Shown here one piece after another: positions 5,992-6,568 of a stretch of 6,568 bases of DNA (position 1 is its first letter; the number at the start of each line of letters is the position of its first letter). The DNA lies in assembly GCA_035506255.1 (NCBI GenBank), contig DATJPS010000118.1:1-6568 (forward strand). The letters run 5' to 3'. Origin of the DNA: CAIYXV01 sp035506255 (lineage in GTDB: Bacteria > Margulisbacteria > WOR-1 > XYC2-FULL-46-14 > WPAF01). The notes beneath the pieces are model-generated. The model was not told where the DNA came from and searched no databases. It was given only the letters and a program-made list of their open reading frames with translations. A program made the translations under genes and the position numbers.

Positions 5992-6324
5992 ATGAGCGCA
6001 TTATTAAAAGACGAAGACGATCTCGACAAAGCCATCCGCGAGAATGACCGGGTAATGATATTGTTCTATGCTTCCTGGTGCCCCTTTTCCCGGAAGTTCC
6101 TTCCTATGTTCGAGGAGCAGGCGGACACCGCCTCCGACCCCTGCCGCCGCCTGGTGATTGATGACCTCGATGAAGTCACCGAAAAATATGCGATCAATGT
6201 CTTCCCGACCGTTCTGCTGTTCGAAAAGGGAAAGGTCGCTAAACGGCTCGACGGCAAGGCGGGGATCGGGCTGAACGGCACTGAGCTTGCCGGGTTCATC
6301 GGCTCATGCGGGTTTTCCAGATGA
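5992..6324 (+). CDS. Thioredoxin-fold protein with a CPFS (CxxS) active site
   Basis: A 110-residue cytoplasmic protein with no signal peptide, the usual size of thioredoxin. The fold is recognisable: strand VMILFYASWC (21-30) leading into the active site, and the cis-proline segment INVFPTVLLFEKGKV (68-82, Pro72). The active site is Cys30-Pro-Phe-Ser33, so the nucleophile is kept but the resolving cysteine is replaced by serine. Two other cysteines, Cys51 and Cys106, lie outside the motif. CxxS thioredoxins cannot complete the normal dithiol cycle alone. They may form mixed disulfides, act with glutathione or another thiol, or use a distal cysteine. The gene is coupled to the hemolysin III gene upstream and overlaps the msrB start by 4 nt, which suggests it works with or reduces MsrB. 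Exact partner and activity are inferred. Confidence 0.85.
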   Translation: MSALLKDEDDLDKAIRENDRVMILFYASWCPFSRKFLPMFEEQADTASDPCRRLVIDDLDEVTEKYAINVFPTVLLFEKGKVAKRLDGKAGIGLNGTELAGFIGSCGFSR

Positions 6325-6568
6325 AGATCTACGATGCGGTAAAAGGCGCGGCGACCGAGGTCGACCCGGTATTCAAGCACGACGAGGAATGGGAAAAGTC
6401 GCTCACCCGTGAACAGTTCGAAGTCACCTCCCATAAAGCGACCGAACGTCCTTACACCTGCACTTTAAACGAATTTAAAAATGACGGCATCTTCCGCTGC
6501 GTCCGCTGCGGAACCGATCTCTTCTTCTCCAAATCCAAATTCGAGTCCGGGACCGGCTGGCCCAGCTA
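6321..6568 (+). CDS. msrB: Peptide-methionine (R)-S-oxide reductase MsrB, 3' end missing
   Basis: Eighty-two codons are visible before the window ends. MsrB reduces methionine-R-sulfoxide in oxidised proteins. Typical elements in order: EEWEKSLTREQFEVTSHKATERPYT (22-46); the first zinc-binding CxxC, Cys60-Val-Arg-Cys63-Gly; LFFSKSKFESGTGWPS (67-82), the conserved substrate-site segment. The second zinc CxxC and the catalytic cysteine belong to the missing part. The residue before GWPS is Thr78, where E. coli MsrB has its resolving cysteine, so this enzyme lacks that cysteine; an unusual Cys47 lies in RPYTCTL. The ATG at 6321 overlaps the TGA of the thioredoxin-like gene (ATGA), implying translational coupling. 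There is no signal peptide, so it should act in the cytoplasm. Confidence 0.93.
   Translation, partial: MKIYDAVKGAATEVDPVFKHDEEWEKSLTREQFEVTSHKATERPYTCTLNEFKNDGIFRCVRCGTDLFFSKSKFESGTGWPS

Noticed and set aside
6066..6434. A 122-codon minus-strand open frame opposite the thioredoxin-like and msrB genes
   Set aside because: Both plus-strand proteins are recognisable families; the antisense frame has no domain and no good ribosome binding site that I could see.
1..6568. CRISPR arrays, tRNA or rRNA genes, insertion sequences, phage or toxin-antitoxin modules
   Set aside because: I found no regularly spaced repeats, cloverleaf-like segments, transposase-like proteins or terminal inverted repeats; every stretch over about 100 bases is occupied by a supported gene.

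Overview
The window is bacterial DNA of moderately high GC, roughly mid-50s percent by eye, with tightly packed genes. Promoters are sigma70-like and most starts carry AGGAGG-type ribosome binding sites. The EmrA-type membrane-fusion adaptor suggests a cell with two membranes. An iron-type superoxide dismutase and a methionine sulfoxide reductase suggest an organism that meets oxygen at least intermittently. No taxonomic marker gene is present, and I cannot name the lineage.

Left part, minus strand (about 1-4629). Reading in the direction of transcription, the order is: an MFS_3/EntS-like exporter (4629-3307), an EmrA-like adaptor (3229-2375), an EmrB-like 14-TM DHA2 transporter (2371-788), an Fe superoxide dismutase (723-145), and the first 16 codons of another gene (48-1) that continues past the window edge. 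emrA and emrB are 3 nt apart and form one unit. emrA, sod and the edge gene each have a recognisable promoter, so this is a chain of short transcription units with no clear terminators between them. The edge gene has the best promoter of the window (TTGACA-17-TATAAA), and an imperfect palindrome covers its -10 box, as in an autoregulated gene.

Centre (4630-4720). A divergent intergenic region carries GC-rich inverted repeats. It separates the MFS_3 exporter from a plus-strand gene for a membrane-anchored GyrI-like small-molecule-binding protein (4721-5269), which ends at a strong intrinsic terminator.

Right part, plus strand (5332-6568). A promoter just behind that terminator drives an apparent three-gene operon: a hemolysin III/PAQR-family membrane protein, a thioredoxin-fold protein whose active site is CPFS rather than CxxC, and a methionine-R-sulfoxide reductase (MsrB) cut by the window end. 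The last two overlap by 4 nt (ATGA).

Taken together this looks like a defence and stress region: two export systems, a candidate xenobiotic-binding protein, and oxidative damage protection and repair. All the gene families are known. The points most worth a second look are the CxxS thioredoxin coupled to an MsrB that lacks the usual resolving Cys position, the predicted leaderless starts of two membrane-protein genes, the palindromic operator upstream of the edge gene, and the 9-bp promoter core shared by sod and emrA.
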